From an uncultured Gallionellaceae bacterium (GTDB lineage: Bacteria; Pseudomonadota; Gammaproteobacteria; Burkholderiales; Sulfuricellaceae): a stretch of DNA of 5,659 bases. The stretch lies in contig CALMWM010000097.1 in NCBI GenBank assembly GCA_937873435.1, positions 1 to 5,659 of the forward strand, given 5' to 3'. Shown piece by piece: positions 1 through 5,659 of the stretch (position 1 is its first letter; every line of letters begins with the position of its first letter). The translations under genes were made by a program, and so were the position numbers. Under the pieces are notes generated by a model. That model worked only from the letters and a program-made list of their open reading frames with translations. It searched no databases and had not been told where the DNA came from.

Positions 1-165
1 AGGGCAGCCGATCGTCCGGTATAGCTTGTAACCGATCGTTTTGCCTGTCGGGCTGGCGGCATTGGAAGGATCGTAATAATGGCCTCCGGCCGCTTGTGCG
101 GTGACAATTCCGGCCGTAAACAAGGCCGTGGCAAGAATGCCGAAAAGCAAAGGTGTGGTACGCAT
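1..165 (-). CDS. Secreted protein, N-terminal fragment (possibly OmpA-family envelope protein)
   Basis: Only the first 55 codons are present; the gene runs off the left edge of the window. The ATG at 165-163 is preceded by a clear Shine-Dalgarno (AGGAG, complement of 173-177) with a 7-base gap, which fixes the start. The protein opens with a short basic n-region (MRTT), a hydrophobic core from about residue 5 to 22, and an Ala-rich likely signal peptidase site (AQAA, about residues 23-26). It is therefore probably exported. The mature part begins GGHYYDPSNAASPTGKTIGY and ends the window at KLYRTIGCP. From memory, a GK-(S/T)-IG-(Y/F)-x-L-(Y/F)-(R/K)-TIGCPG opening occurs in some OmpA-family proteins with acidic repeat regions. 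That is a recollection and not an alignment, so the family call is weak. The 197-base gap to the PAP2 gene and its strong RBS suggest it has its own promoter. Confidence 0.7.
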   Translation of the reverse strand, partial: MRTTPLLFGILATALFTAGIVTAQAAGGHYYDPSNAASPTGKTIGYKLYRTIGCP

Positions 166-184
166 GACTAGTCTCCTGATAGGG

Positions 185-209
185 CGTGACACGATGTCTT
201 ATCGTCACG
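185..209 (-). promoter_or_regulatory. Imperfect hairpin in the leader of the left-edge gene
   Basis: On the plus strand CGTGAC (185-190) and GTCACG (204-209) are complementary, and GAT (193-195) pairs with ATC (201-203) across the five-base loop GTCTT; two unpaired bases (191-192) form a bulge. The element ends 19 bases upstream of the start codon at 165, just behind the Shine-Dalgarno, so it could be a 5'-leader hairpin or a protein-binding dyad. The pairing is seen directly; any role is a guess. Confidence 0.25.
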
Positions 210-268
210 ATCGGTCGAGAATAGGCGGATCTGTCGGCGGATTCCGTTCGCCAGCGCACATAGCCTGT

Positions 269-285
269 AATATCGATCAATATCG
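269..285. repeat. Short direct repeat one helical turn apart
   Basis: AATATCG occurs at 269-275 and again at 279-285, a 10-base period that would place both copies on the same face of the DNA. It lies about 105-120 bases upstream of the left-edge gene, in an AT-richer patch of the 197-base non-coding interval 166-362. This would suit a tandem operator for a regulator or an upstream promoter element, but a 7-base repeat can arise by chance. No convincing -35/-10 pair was found next to it. Confidence 0.2.
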
Positions 286-362
286 GGCTGGCGGGAGCGC
301 GAGAGTGGCCAAGGGCCAGATGCGGCCCACTAACAGGAGGAAGCCCTGGCTGGGGCACAGCG

Positions 363-1085
363 TCAGGGGTGACGCCCCTCAAGCACCACATTTATCGCCA
401 GCGGCAGAAAGGCGCCGATGCAGGCCGCGACCAAAACGTCGGTCGGCCAGTGCACACCCAGCACCAGCCGCGAAATGCCGACCAGCGTTATCCATGAGAC
501 CGCGAGCGACAGTGCGAGCGTGCTCGATGCTGGCCTGATTCGGCTGACGCAAAGCGCGGCGGCAGTAGCGAATGCGGCGACCGCCAGCGTATGGCCGCTG
601 GGAAAGCTGGAACCCCAATACCACTCCGTATCCCACAGTGCGGGCCGGGCTCGGCCGACTGCCATTTTGACCAGGTAGATCACCAGAGCCGCGCTGATTA
701 CCGAAGCGGCAACCAGCAGAGACTCAAATCGGCGCCTTGCCCACAGAAGAGCGATCGAGGTGCCGGTCGCAAGCGGAAACAGGGCCCATGATGACCCTGT
801 CGAGGTGACGACTTCGAAGAACCCGGTCAGCCTGGCCGGGACGTGACCATGGATGAAAAGCAGGATGGCCTTGTCGATCGGACCTGATTCGCCGCCGAGC
901 ACATCCTCGCTCAGTTTGATCGCGGACACCGCGAGGATGAGCAGCAACAGCGAGATCAAACGGCGTTTCCCAAGCGGCTTGGACCAGCCAGGGCGGCTGT
1001 GGCGCACATACGCAGCCAGGACAAGATAAAGGCAGGCGACGATGAGTGCCATCTCCGCGATCTCTTCAATCAGGTCAAGGATCAC
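363..1085 (-). CDS. PAP2 family membrane phosphatase
   Basis: A 240-residue integral membrane phosphatase of the PAP2/phosphatidic acid phosphatase type 2 superfamily. Members remove phosphate from lipid phosphates such as phosphatidic acid, phosphatidylglycerophosphate or undecaprenyl pyrophosphate. All three signature motifs are intact: K140-x6-R147-P148, P162-S-G-H165, and S205-R206-x5-H212-x3-D216. H165 and H212 are the expected acid/base and nucleophile residues. Hydrophobic segments lie at about 8-27, 43-57, 100-116, 121-140, 165-181, 188-205 and 217-236, the usual six-helix core plus an N-terminal helix. In the usual topology the catalytic motifs face the periplasm. The start used is GTG at 1085 with a GGGTGG-like site a few bases upstream; ATG at 1052 (residue 12) is an alternative. 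The gene follows the lipase by 53 bases with no terminator seen between them, so co-transcription is likely. The substrate cannot be read from the sequence. Confidence 0.93.
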   Translation of the reverse strand: MILDLIEEIAEMALIVACLYLVLAAYVRHSRPGWSKPLGKRRLISLLLLILAVSAIKLSEDVLGGESGPIDKAILLFIHGHVPARLTGFFEVVTSTGSSWALFPLATGTSIALLWARRRFESLLVAASVISAALVIYLVKMAVGRARPALWDTEWYWGSSFPSGHTLAVAAFATAAALCVSRIRPASSTLALSLAVSWITLVGISRLVLGVHWPTDVLVAACIGAFLPLAINVVLEGRHP

Positions 1086-1138
1086 GCGGCCACCCTATGA
1101 CACCTGTTCAACACGGCAGTGAGTGGGGAACCCGGAAT

Positions 1139-1939
1139 TCATAACCTGTCCACATAGTTGACCGGGGCGTGATCGGCCCATGGCTTGGGCGGCTCGAAAA
1201 CACGCATGATGGAAGACTCATGTTCGGGTGCGGTCAGCCGCACTTCCGTACCGACGTGCCGGAAGCCCAGCACCTCCGAAGGGACCGTCGTGACGATATC
1301 TTCATCATCCACAATCCGGTGGATGGGGACGTGGTCGAGTGAAGCGACGAATGCCTGGTTGCCGACGCGTGGCGAGCCGAAGGTATAGACCGCGCGGGGT
1401 GCCTGCCGCGCCGCCGCCAGCGTCGCCAGGGCCGCGCCCAGGCTATGCCCGGTATAGAACATCGGGCCGTCGGGTCGGACAATCGCCGGGGCGATTTCGT
1501 CCCATACCGAGTCGAGCGCTGCGGTAAACCCGGCATGCGTCTCTTTGCCGCTGCCAAATGGCGACAACTTCCCGAATTCGAGATCGGTCAGGTAGTCCTT
1601 GATATGCTGTTCGGTGCCGCGAAACACCAGTACGGTGAAAGCCGCTGTCCCGGCAAACTCGACCAGCATGGCCTGGGTACCCGTTTCCTTCGAAAGAAAG
1701 AATTGCCGTTGTCTGAATCCGGCACTATCGAGAAAGTGGCTTCGGGTAGGCTGCGGTGCCGGGTCATCTTCCTCGGCATCGTGGCGGTAAACCAGGCGGC
1801 TCAGCTCAGCCAGACGCAGCGCGTTGATCGGGCTATAGACGTGGGTCGACGGGTCGAATGCCGGAAAGGGGCGGCGCATGAAGAAGTCCGTCGCATCGCC
1901 GGGATGCAGGAGATCTTGCCATGAGGTGTCAGTTTGCAT
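1139..1939 (-). CDS. Class 3 (alpha/beta hydrolase) lipase family protein
   Basis: A 266-residue alpha/beta hydrolase of the lipase class 3 type, expected to cleave ester bonds of acylglycerols or related lipids. Numbering here is from ATG 1939. The family's landmarks appear in order: the oxyanion-region FRGT (about 106-109), HAGF (135-138), the nucleophile elbow GHSLG with Ser166, FGSPRVGN (187-194), the acidic residue Asp214 in DEDIV, and a C-terminal His257 in WADHAP. The Ser-Asp-His triad is therefore complete. An in-frame GTG at 1951 would add four residues. I chose ATG 1939 because GGGTGG sits 8 bases before it, whereas nothing like a Shine-Dalgarno precedes the GTG. No signal peptide or lipobox is visible, so it looks cytoplasmic or is exported by a route not evident here. 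It lies 83 bases after the DUF5329-like gene and 53 bases before the PAP2 phosphatase. The natural substrate is unknown. Confidence 0.92.
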   Translation of the reverse strand: MQTDTSWQDLLHPGDATDFFMRRPFPAFDPSTHVYSPINALRLAELSRLVYRHDAEEDDPAPQPTRSHFLDSAGFRQRQFFLSKETGTQAMLVEFAGTAAFTVLVFRGTEQHIKDYLTDLEFGKLSPFGSGKETHAGFTAALDSVWDEIAPAIVRPDGPMFYTGHSLGAALATLAAARQAPRAVYTFGSPRVGNQAFVASLDHVPIHRIVDDEDIVTTVPSEVLGFRHVGTEVRLTAPEHESSIMRVFEPPKPWADHAPVNYVDRL

Positions 1940-2022
1940 TGATCGGTCCACCCGGGCGGCAAATTAGTAAACCTGGCGTTGATGAACAGGGTGACACGGG
2001 AAGCCTGCGACAACCTGAGCGT

Positions 2023-2421
2023 TCATTTGGTAAGGCTGTTTTTAAAATGCCCGTCGGTACGGATGAACATCAGTTCGTCACGCAGCCACTGGTTACTCGT
2101 AATCGTCGGGCCACCCTTACATCTCACCTTGTAATCCAGACCGGTGAAACTGCTTTCCGTGGCAGCGCGTTCAATAAAATCTTCCGTGGTGCTGATCAGA
2201 TTTCTTGCCGCCAGCCATTGGTACTTGTCGCGCAGATGCGCCTGCGCCTCTTTCGAGTCGTGCCAGGTGCCGTTGCGATAAAACGCACATCCGGACCCCT
2301 CAACGAAGCCAAGCAAAAAATTGACCTCTGCCTGCACACTCGCGGGAGGCTCCGCACCGGCAACGGGTACCCACAAGAGCCCCAGCATCAATAACCAAGC
2401 CATTACCCATCGCATGTTCAT
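2023..2421 (-). CDS. Secreted DUF5329-like protein
   Basis: A 132-residue exported protein of unknown function. It has a typical signal peptide: basic start MNMR, hydrophobic core about 5-20, and probable cleavage after VAGA (residue 23). The mature part is about 109 residues. Features that recall DUF5329 are the E-x-NFLLGFVE-x-SGC-x-F-x-RNG segment (about 32-51), the AHLRDKY stretch (61-67), TTEDFIE (78-84), the late Cys in VRCKGG, and QWLRDEL (111-117). The family call is from memory of these patterns. Only two cysteines remain in the mature protein (Cys45 and Cys101), and they could form a disulfide in the periplasm. The ATG at 2421 overlaps the TGA of the phospholipase D gene (ATGA, 4 bases), which suggests translational coupling; a second ATG at 2415 is possible. 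Four 60-base lines inside the gene (2041-2220 and the line before) count to about 52% GC, lower than its neighbours. A functional link to the phospholipase D is inferred only from the coupling. Confidence 0.88.
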   Translation of the reverse strand: MNMRWVMAWLLMLGLLWVPVAGAEPPASVQAEVNFLLGFVEGSGCAFYRNGTWHDSKEAQAHLRDKYQWLAARNLISTTEDFIERAATESSFTGLDYKVRCKGGPTITSNQWLRDELMFIRTDGHFKNSLTK

Positions 2422-4013
2422 AGCTCACTATCCAGCGGCAGCAGCGACAAGAAATGGACCTTGATTCTTTGCCAGTCGCTCACGGCCGGTTCCGTGTCGT
2501 ACTCGACGGTCTTGCCGTCTTCCTGGGTCTGCCACACCAAGTTGGGCGAACCCCCGTTGTTGCTTGGGCGCAGTGCCAGCGTGTAGGCGTTGACTGGCTG
2601 CACCATGGCCTCGAAACGTGCGGCAACCTGTTGGGCAAGCTCGGGGCTGTCAATCACCAGGCCAATCTCGGTGTTCAGGTGCATCGATCGCTGATCGAAA
2701 TTCATTGAGCCAATAAACACTCTCTGGCGGTCGAATACAAACAATTTTGCGTGCAGGGAATAATTTCCATGGCGAGATATGGCCGCCGTCTGGCCGCTGC
2801 CCCGGCTATTGCCCAGTTGTGAGCGTATCTCATAGAGTTCCACGCCCTCCTCCAGTAGCGGTACCCGATACCGCATGTAGCCGGACTGCGCCAGCAACAC
2901 CGTCGACGATTCGAGTGAGCTGGTCAGGATGCGGACACGGGCATTGCGTAGGCGCAGATCCTTGAACATCTGCATCCCTTCATCGCCAGGAATCAGATAG
3001 GGCGTGATCATAAGCAGTTCGGACTGGACCTTGCCAGTGGCATTGGCCACCGCCCGATGCATGAGTCTGCCCACCATCTCGCCGCTTTCCACCTTCTTCT
3101 TTTCGGGGCTGTCGCTGATCAGTTGCGCGTGCGCCCAGATCAGGGGCAAGCGGCCAGAGACCATCCCGTTGAACGGCTCGCCGGTGGCGACCCGCTTGGC
3201 ATAGTCCGCCCCGTCGGCCTTCAACTGCTGGCCCTCTTCGTGCAGCACCACGCGATGCTCGCTCAAGGCCGCACGCGACGACTTTTCATGTGAAAGCGCC
3301 CCGGCCGGGATCGACAGGCCGTTATTCCAGAATTCATCGAAGGTCCAGGAAAGCCTTTGAGCGATGGGGCCGGCGGCGAACACGTCGTCGTCGGCGTATT
3401 GGGCCTCCGGGTCGATCTGAAAGTACTGGTCGCCAATATTGCGGCCGCCGATGAGCGCCACGGCATTGTCAACAATGAGCAATTTGTTGTGCATCCGGTA
3501 GTCGAGCCGGGACGCGTTGAACAGGAATTCGGTAGCGCGAAACAGTGTGATCGAGCCGCGATACGCGAATGGGTTGAATATCCTGATCTCGACAGAAGGG
3601 TGTGATTCAAGCTTTGAAATCTGGTCGTCGCCGCCCACCGTCTCGCCATCGTCCACCAGCACCCGTACCCGCACCCCGCGATCGGCGGCATGCAACACGG
3701 CCTCGGTCAGCAAGCGGCCGGTGTCGTCACCGCGAAAGATGAAATATTGCAGGTCGAGCGCTCGTTCTGCGGCATTGATCATCTGCATGCGCATCAGGAA
3801 GCCGTCGGCGCCTACCGGGACAATGCGGAATCCGGACTGGCCGTCGTGTTTGCGTACTGCGTTTTCAAACGCCAGGCCAAGCCGGGTTTGCTCAGGATGT
3901 GCGTACGCGGAGGACGTCGTTCTTGGGAAGTCGGATCCCGGCGGGAGTGATGCGCATCCGCCAAGGATCGTGGCGATCAGCAGGACCAGCGAAAAGTGAT
4001 ATCGAACCTTCAT
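2418..4013 (-). CDS. Phospholipase D family lipoprotein (ClsC-like cardiolipin synthase/PLD)
   Basis: A 531-residue phospholipase D superfamily protein. Such enzymes hydrolyse phospholipids to phosphatidic acid or transfer a phosphatidyl group, as in cardiolipin synthesis by ClsC-type enzymes. Both catalytic HKD motifs are intact: H175-x-K177-x4-D182 followed by GGRN (189-192), and H421-x-K423-x4-D428 followed by GSMN (435-438). The start ATG at 4013 gives a clean lipoprotein signal (MKVRYHF, hydrophobic core, LGGC with Cys20). A TTG start at 4067 would bury this signal behind 18 residues and run through a hairpin, so I rejected it. Ala at +2 after the lipid-modified Cys favours outer-membrane sorting. 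The length and the C-terminal SLLPLDSEL resemble ClsC-type proteins, which are somewhat shorter in E. coli. The stop overlaps the DUF5329-like start by 4 bases. Whether it is a hydrolase or a cardiolipin synthase cannot be decided from the sequence. Confidence 0.94.
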   Translation of the reverse strand: MKVRYHFSLVLLIATILGGCASLPPGSDFPRTTSSAYAHPEQTRLGLAFENAVRKHDGQSGFRIVPVGADGFLMRMQMINAAERALDLQYFIFRGDDTGRLLTEAVLHAADRGVRVRVLVDDGETVGGDDQISKLESHPSVEIRIFNPFAYRGSITLFRATEFLFNASRLDYRMHNKLLIVDNAVALIGGRNIGDQYFQIDPEAQYADDDVFAAGPIAQRLSWTFDEFWNNGLSIPAGALSHEKSSRAALSEHRVVLHEEGQQLKADGADYAKRVATGEPFNGMVSGRLPLIWAHAQLISDSPEKKKVESGEMVGRLMHRAVANATGKVQSELLMITPYLIPGDEGMQMFKDLRLRNARVRILTSSLESSTVLLAQSGYMRYRVPLLEEGVELYEIRSQLGNSRGSGQTAAISRHGNYSLHAKLFVFDRQRVFIGSMNFDQRSMHLNTEIGLVIDSPELAQQVAARFEAMVQPVNAYTLALRPSNNGGSPNLVWQTQEDGKTVEYDTEPAVSDWQRIKVHFLSLLPLDSEL

Positions 4014-4048
4014 CAGCGTATTCCACGAAGTTGCTCCATCGTTCAAGC

Positions 4049-4077
4049 CTGGGCGGCTTCGCAGCAAGCCGGCCCAG
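4049..4077 (-). terminator. Strong GC-rich hairpin between entericidin and phospholipase D genes
   Basis: On the plus strand CTGGGCGGCTT (4049-4059) and AAGCCGGCCCAG (4066-4077) are complementary over 11 base pairs with a single bulged base, enclosing a 6-base loop. In the minus-strand transcript it starts 27 bases after the entericidin stop and ends 35 bases before the phospholipase D start. No run of U follows it, so it is not a textbook intrinsic terminator. It may be a partial terminator or attenuator, or a 3' stabilising structure for the entericidin mRNA. The pairing is seen directly; the role is inferred. Confidence 0.5.
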
Positions 4078-4104
4078 TGGGTTCATGGATACGACCCGGA
4101 CCCA

Positions 4105-4257
4105 TTACCTGTGTTCGTTTGCCTCGCCCTCGATTGCTCCGCCCGCTTTTTGAATGTCCTGACCGGCACCTGCCATCGTGTTGCAGGCAGTAAATGTCGT
4201 CATGGCACCGATAACGGATAGCAACGTGAGCAGCGTCATAATTACTCGTTTGATCAT
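4105..4257 (-). CDS. Entericidin A/B family lipoprotein
   Basis: A 50-residue lipoprotein of the entericidin family, small cell-envelope peptides best known from the E. coli EcnA/EcnB pair, where EcnB is a bacteriolytic toxin and EcnA its antidote. The protein begins MIKRVIMTLLTLLSV, a basic start plus hydrophobic core, and has a lipobox-like FTAC with Cys25. After the Cys come NTMAGAGQDIQKAGGAIEGE, which closely follows the family pattern CNT-x-x-G-x-G-x-DI-x-x-x-G-x-x-I/V. The Phe at -3 of the lipobox is slightly unusual. The start is well set: GGGGAG (complement of 4264-4269) lies 6 bases before the ATG, and the TAA is at 4107-4105. It is a solo gene here; no second entericidin is visible. 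It lies 226 bases after the AI-2E gene and probably has its own promoter; a strong hairpin separates it from the phospholipase D gene. Toxicity in this organism is not shown by the sequence. Confidence 0.9.
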   Translation of the reverse strand: MIKRVIMTLLTLLSVIGAMTTFTACNTMAGAGQDIQKAGGAIEGEANEHR

Positions 4258-4295
4258 GGTGAACTCCCCGCAACAAGATTGAATGGAGGTCGGCG

Positions 4296-4320
4296 TACTT
4301 GAAGCAATCCGCTTCCAGTA
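4296..4320. repeat. 25-base inverted repeat upstream of the entericidin gene
   Basis: TACTTGAAGC (4296-4305) and GCTTCCAGTA (4311-4320) are complementary at 9 of 10 positions, separated by five bases. The dyad begins 38 bases upstream of the entericidin start codon, a position suited to an operator over the promoter or to a hairpin in the 5' leader. No T-tract follows on either strand, so a terminator is unlikely. No -35/-10 pair was convincing enough to annotate. Confidence 0.4.
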
Positions 4321-4323
4321 CTA

Positions 4324-4352
4324 CCGGTTTCCACGATGCGCTGAAAGGCCGG
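4324..4352. repeat. Second inverted repeat in the entericidin upstream region
   Basis: CCGGTTTC (4324-4331) pairs with GAAA (4343-4346) and CCGG (4349-4352), with two unpaired bases at 4347-4348 and an 11-base loop. It begins four bases beyond the preceding dyad, so the two could form adjacent hairpins in a long leader RNA or adjacent protein sites. The pairing is weaker than in the neighbouring repeat and may be chance. Confidence 0.25.
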
Positions 4353-4446
4353 ATGATTCTGTGCGTTGCCGAACATAAGACCTGCAAACAGGCGATTTTT
4401 TACGCGCTGTACGTCAGATGGTTGGGGGGAGTGACGCAGGAGCCAC

Positions 4447-4475
4447 GCCTGAGAAGTCGCATGCGCTTCAGAGGC
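4447..4475 (-). terminator. Imperfect hairpin just after the AI-2E gene
   Basis: GCCTGAGAAG (4447-4456) and CTTCAGAGGC (4466-4475) pair at 8 of 10 positions around a two-base internal mismatch; the 9-base centre contains the palindrome GCATGC. In the minus-strand transcript the hairpin starts 8 bases after the AI-2E stop codon, where a transcript end or 3' stabilising hairpin is expected. There is no U-run, so calling it a terminator is tentative. Confidence 0.35.
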
Positions 4476-4483
4476 GACAGGAA

Positions 4484-5650
4484 TCAGTCCCCCAGCAACT
4501 CGGCCACCGGTTCAAGTTGCTCCACATGCTGGGCCACCACCTTTGCCAGGGCGGTGATCGGCATGCTCAGCAGCAAGCCCCAGATGCCCCATAGCCAGGT
4601 CCAGAACAGCAGCGAGATGAACACCGCCGCCGTGTTCATTCTGGCGATCCTGCCCGTCATCCAGGTGGTGACGAAGACCCCGACAAAGGTGGCGATCGCC
4701 AGCGAAGCCGTGGCGACCAGCACTACCGTCGATAGATCGTTGAATTGCAGGTAGGCCGCCATGCCGATGCCGGTGGCGGTGACGGCCGGACCGAAGTACG
4801 GAATGAGATGGAGCAGGCCTGCCGCCACGGCCCAGGCCCCTGCATTCTCCAGGCCAATCCAGCGCAAGGCGAGCCAGGTCAGCAGCGCCACCAGCACATT
4901 GGTCGCCAACAGCATGAGCATGTAGCGCTGGATGGAGGCGTTGATGTCATCGAGGATGTGCACGGTGATCTTCTTGTTCGACAGCGTGGGGCCCGTGAGC
5001 CGCACCAGCTTTCTCTTGTAGGTATCGCCGGACAGCAGAAGGAAGAAGGTCAGGAAGAGCACCATGGCGGCCTGGCCGATCAAGGCCGCTACACTTATGG
5101 AACCCGACCAGAGGAAGTTGCCGAGCTTGAAGCCGGGCGGGTCGATGGCGACCCGCGTGGTCCGCTGTCTGGGCTTCGTCGGCATATCCATCGCCTGGGT
5201 GGTCGCCTTCTCGATCTCGCTCGCCGCGGTTTGCACCCTTTGCATGGTGCTGTCCTGACCCTCGCGCAGGCTGGTGAATCCGGCCGACAACTTGCTTGCC
5301 GCTTCAGGCAACTGGACAAGTATGGTCTGAATTTGCCCACGCAGGGAATAGGTCCCCAGGGCAAGCGCACACACGACCGCCAGCACCACCATGCCGGCGC
5401 CCAGCGCGCGCGGGATATGGATGCGCTCCAGTCCCACGACCAGGGGATTCAGGGTGTAGGCGAACAGGATGCCGAGCAGCAGGGAAACGACGAAACTTTG
5501 CGCCCAATCCAAAGCGAAAATCACCGCGACCGTGGCCAGGATGGTCAGCGCCAGGCCGTGCCCGGACTCGGACAAGCGAACCGTGGCTAATGGCTCGACC
5601 GGCTGATCGGCTGGTGTGGTTTCTGATTCAGGGGTTGCGATTGTCGCCAT
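4484..5650 (-). CDS. AI-2E family transporter (putative membrane permease)
   Basis: A 388-residue polytopic inner-membrane protein of the AI-2E family (formerly UPF0118; E. coli TqsA, PerM). TqsA is implicated in export of the quorum-sensing signal AI-2, and other members act as Na+/H+ antiporters, but for most the substrate is unknown. Diagnostic features are an N-terminal hydrophobic pair (about 33-68), a helix at 83-100, and a long soluble segment about 103-178 with a Thr/Arg-rich stretch. After these come a helix at about 183-207, the HLIPYFGP motif (281-288 region), and the C-terminal SLLFWTWLWGIWGLLLSMPI block typical of the family. The first 30 residues are hydrophilic. The ATG at 5650 is the only sensible start for a normal-length member, but just 9 bases upstream are in the window and they show no Shine-Dalgarno, so an upstream extension cannot be excluded. 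The specific substrate cannot be inferred. Confidence 0.93.
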   Translation of the reverse strand: MATIATPESETTPADQPVEPLATVRLSESGHGLALTILATVAVIFALDWAQSFVVSLLLGILFAYTLNPLVVGLERIHIPRALGAGMVVLAVVCALALGTYSLRGQIQTILVQLPEAASKLSAGFTSLREGQDSTMQRVQTAASEIEKATTQAMDMPTKPRQRTTRVAIDPPGFKLGNFLWSGSISVAALIGQAAMVLFLTFFLLLSGDTYKRKLVRLTGPTLSNKKITVHILDDINASIQRYMLMLLATNVLVALLTWLALRWIGLENAGAWAVAAGLLHLIPYFGPAVTATGIGMAAYLQFNDLSTVVLVATASLAIATFVGVFVTTWMTGRIARMNTAAVFISLLFWTWLWGIWGLLLSMPITALAKVVAQHVEQLEPVAELLGD

Positions 5651-5659
5651 CAGGATTGT

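Noticed and set aside
313..328. GGGCC/GGCCC inverted repeat after the PAP2 gene
   Set aside because: It has five base pairs with a six-base loop and no T-tract; in GC-rich DNA this is expected by chance and does not support a terminator call.
1445..1924. 159-codon open frame on the plus strand opposite the lipase
   Set aside because: It is antisense to the lipase catalytic region with no recognisable domain and no convincing RBS.
1982..2025. Distant complementary segments TGAACAGG and CCTG..GTTCA between the lipase and DUF5329-like genes
   Set aside because: The loop is long, the arm is interrupted by three bases and no U-run follows; too weak to annotate.
3517..3999. 160-codon plus-strand frame opposite the phospholipase D gene
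   Set aside because: It is Ser/Arg/Pro-rich and is fully explained as a shadow of the strongly supported PLD gene.
4014..4067. TTG start adding 18 residues to the phospholipase D protein
   Set aside because: It would place a hydrophilic stretch in front of a perfect lipoprotein signal peptide and translate through the intergenic hairpin.
4043..4387. 114-codon minus-strand frame spanning the entericidin gene
   Set aside because: It reads the entericidin DNA in another frame, lacks a signal or domain, and runs through the hairpin; the entericidin frame has the better RBS and a family match.
4382..4403. Plus-strand terminator-like CCTG-CAAA-CAGG followed by a T6 run
   Set aside because: The stem is only four base pairs, and no plus-strand gene exists upstream that would need it.
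4745..5590. Long 281-codon open frame on the plus strand opposite the AI-2E gene
   Set aside because: It lies wholly antisense to a clear AI-2E protein, and its translation is rich in Gly, Gln, His and Arg without any domain pattern, as expected from an antisense frame in GC-rich DNA.

Overview
This is a compact, leftward-transcribed stretch of a proteobacterial chromosome. All seven supported genes lie on the minus strand, so the gene order in the direction of transcription runs from the right edge of the window to the left. The base composition (roughly 60% GC in most genes, counted by eye on sample lines), two probable outer-membrane lipoproteins, an entericidin and a ClsC-like phospholipase D all point to a Gram-negative, most likely a beta- or gammaproteobacterium (Burkholderiales or Xanthomonadales type). 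The genus cannot be fixed from this window.

From right to left: (1) 5650-4484 is an AI-2E family polytopic membrane protein, followed by an imperfect hairpin. (2) 4483-4258 is a 226-base non-coding stretch carrying two adjacent imperfect inverted repeats. (3) 4257-4105 is a 50-residue entericidin-type lipoprotein, easily missed because of its size. (4) 4104-4014 holds a strong GC-rich hairpin. (5) 4013-2418 is a phospholipase D/cardiolipin synthase-like lipoprotein with two HKD motifs. (6) 2421-2023 is a secreted DUF5329-like protein that overlaps it by 4 bases. (7) 1939-1139 is a class 3 (alpha/beta hydrolase) lipase. (8) 1085-363 is a PAP2-type membrane phosphatase. (9) 362-166 is a non-coding upstream region with small repeats. 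(10) 165-1 is the first 55 codons of a secreted protein that runs off the left edge.

The notable theme is lipid metabolism. Phospholipase D, PAP2 phosphatase and lipase genes lie in a row with short gaps (4-base overlap, then 83 and 53 bases) and could be one transcript. In principle their chemistries chain: phospholipid to phosphatidic acid, to diacylglycerol, to free fatty acid. This is an inference from family membership and gene order. The lipase has no visible export signal, so the three enzymes may not share a compartment. No mobile element, CRISPR array, tRNA or rRNA was seen, and every family here is known. The least understood parts are the DUF5329-like protein coupled to the phospholipase D and the structured intergenic regions around the entericidin.
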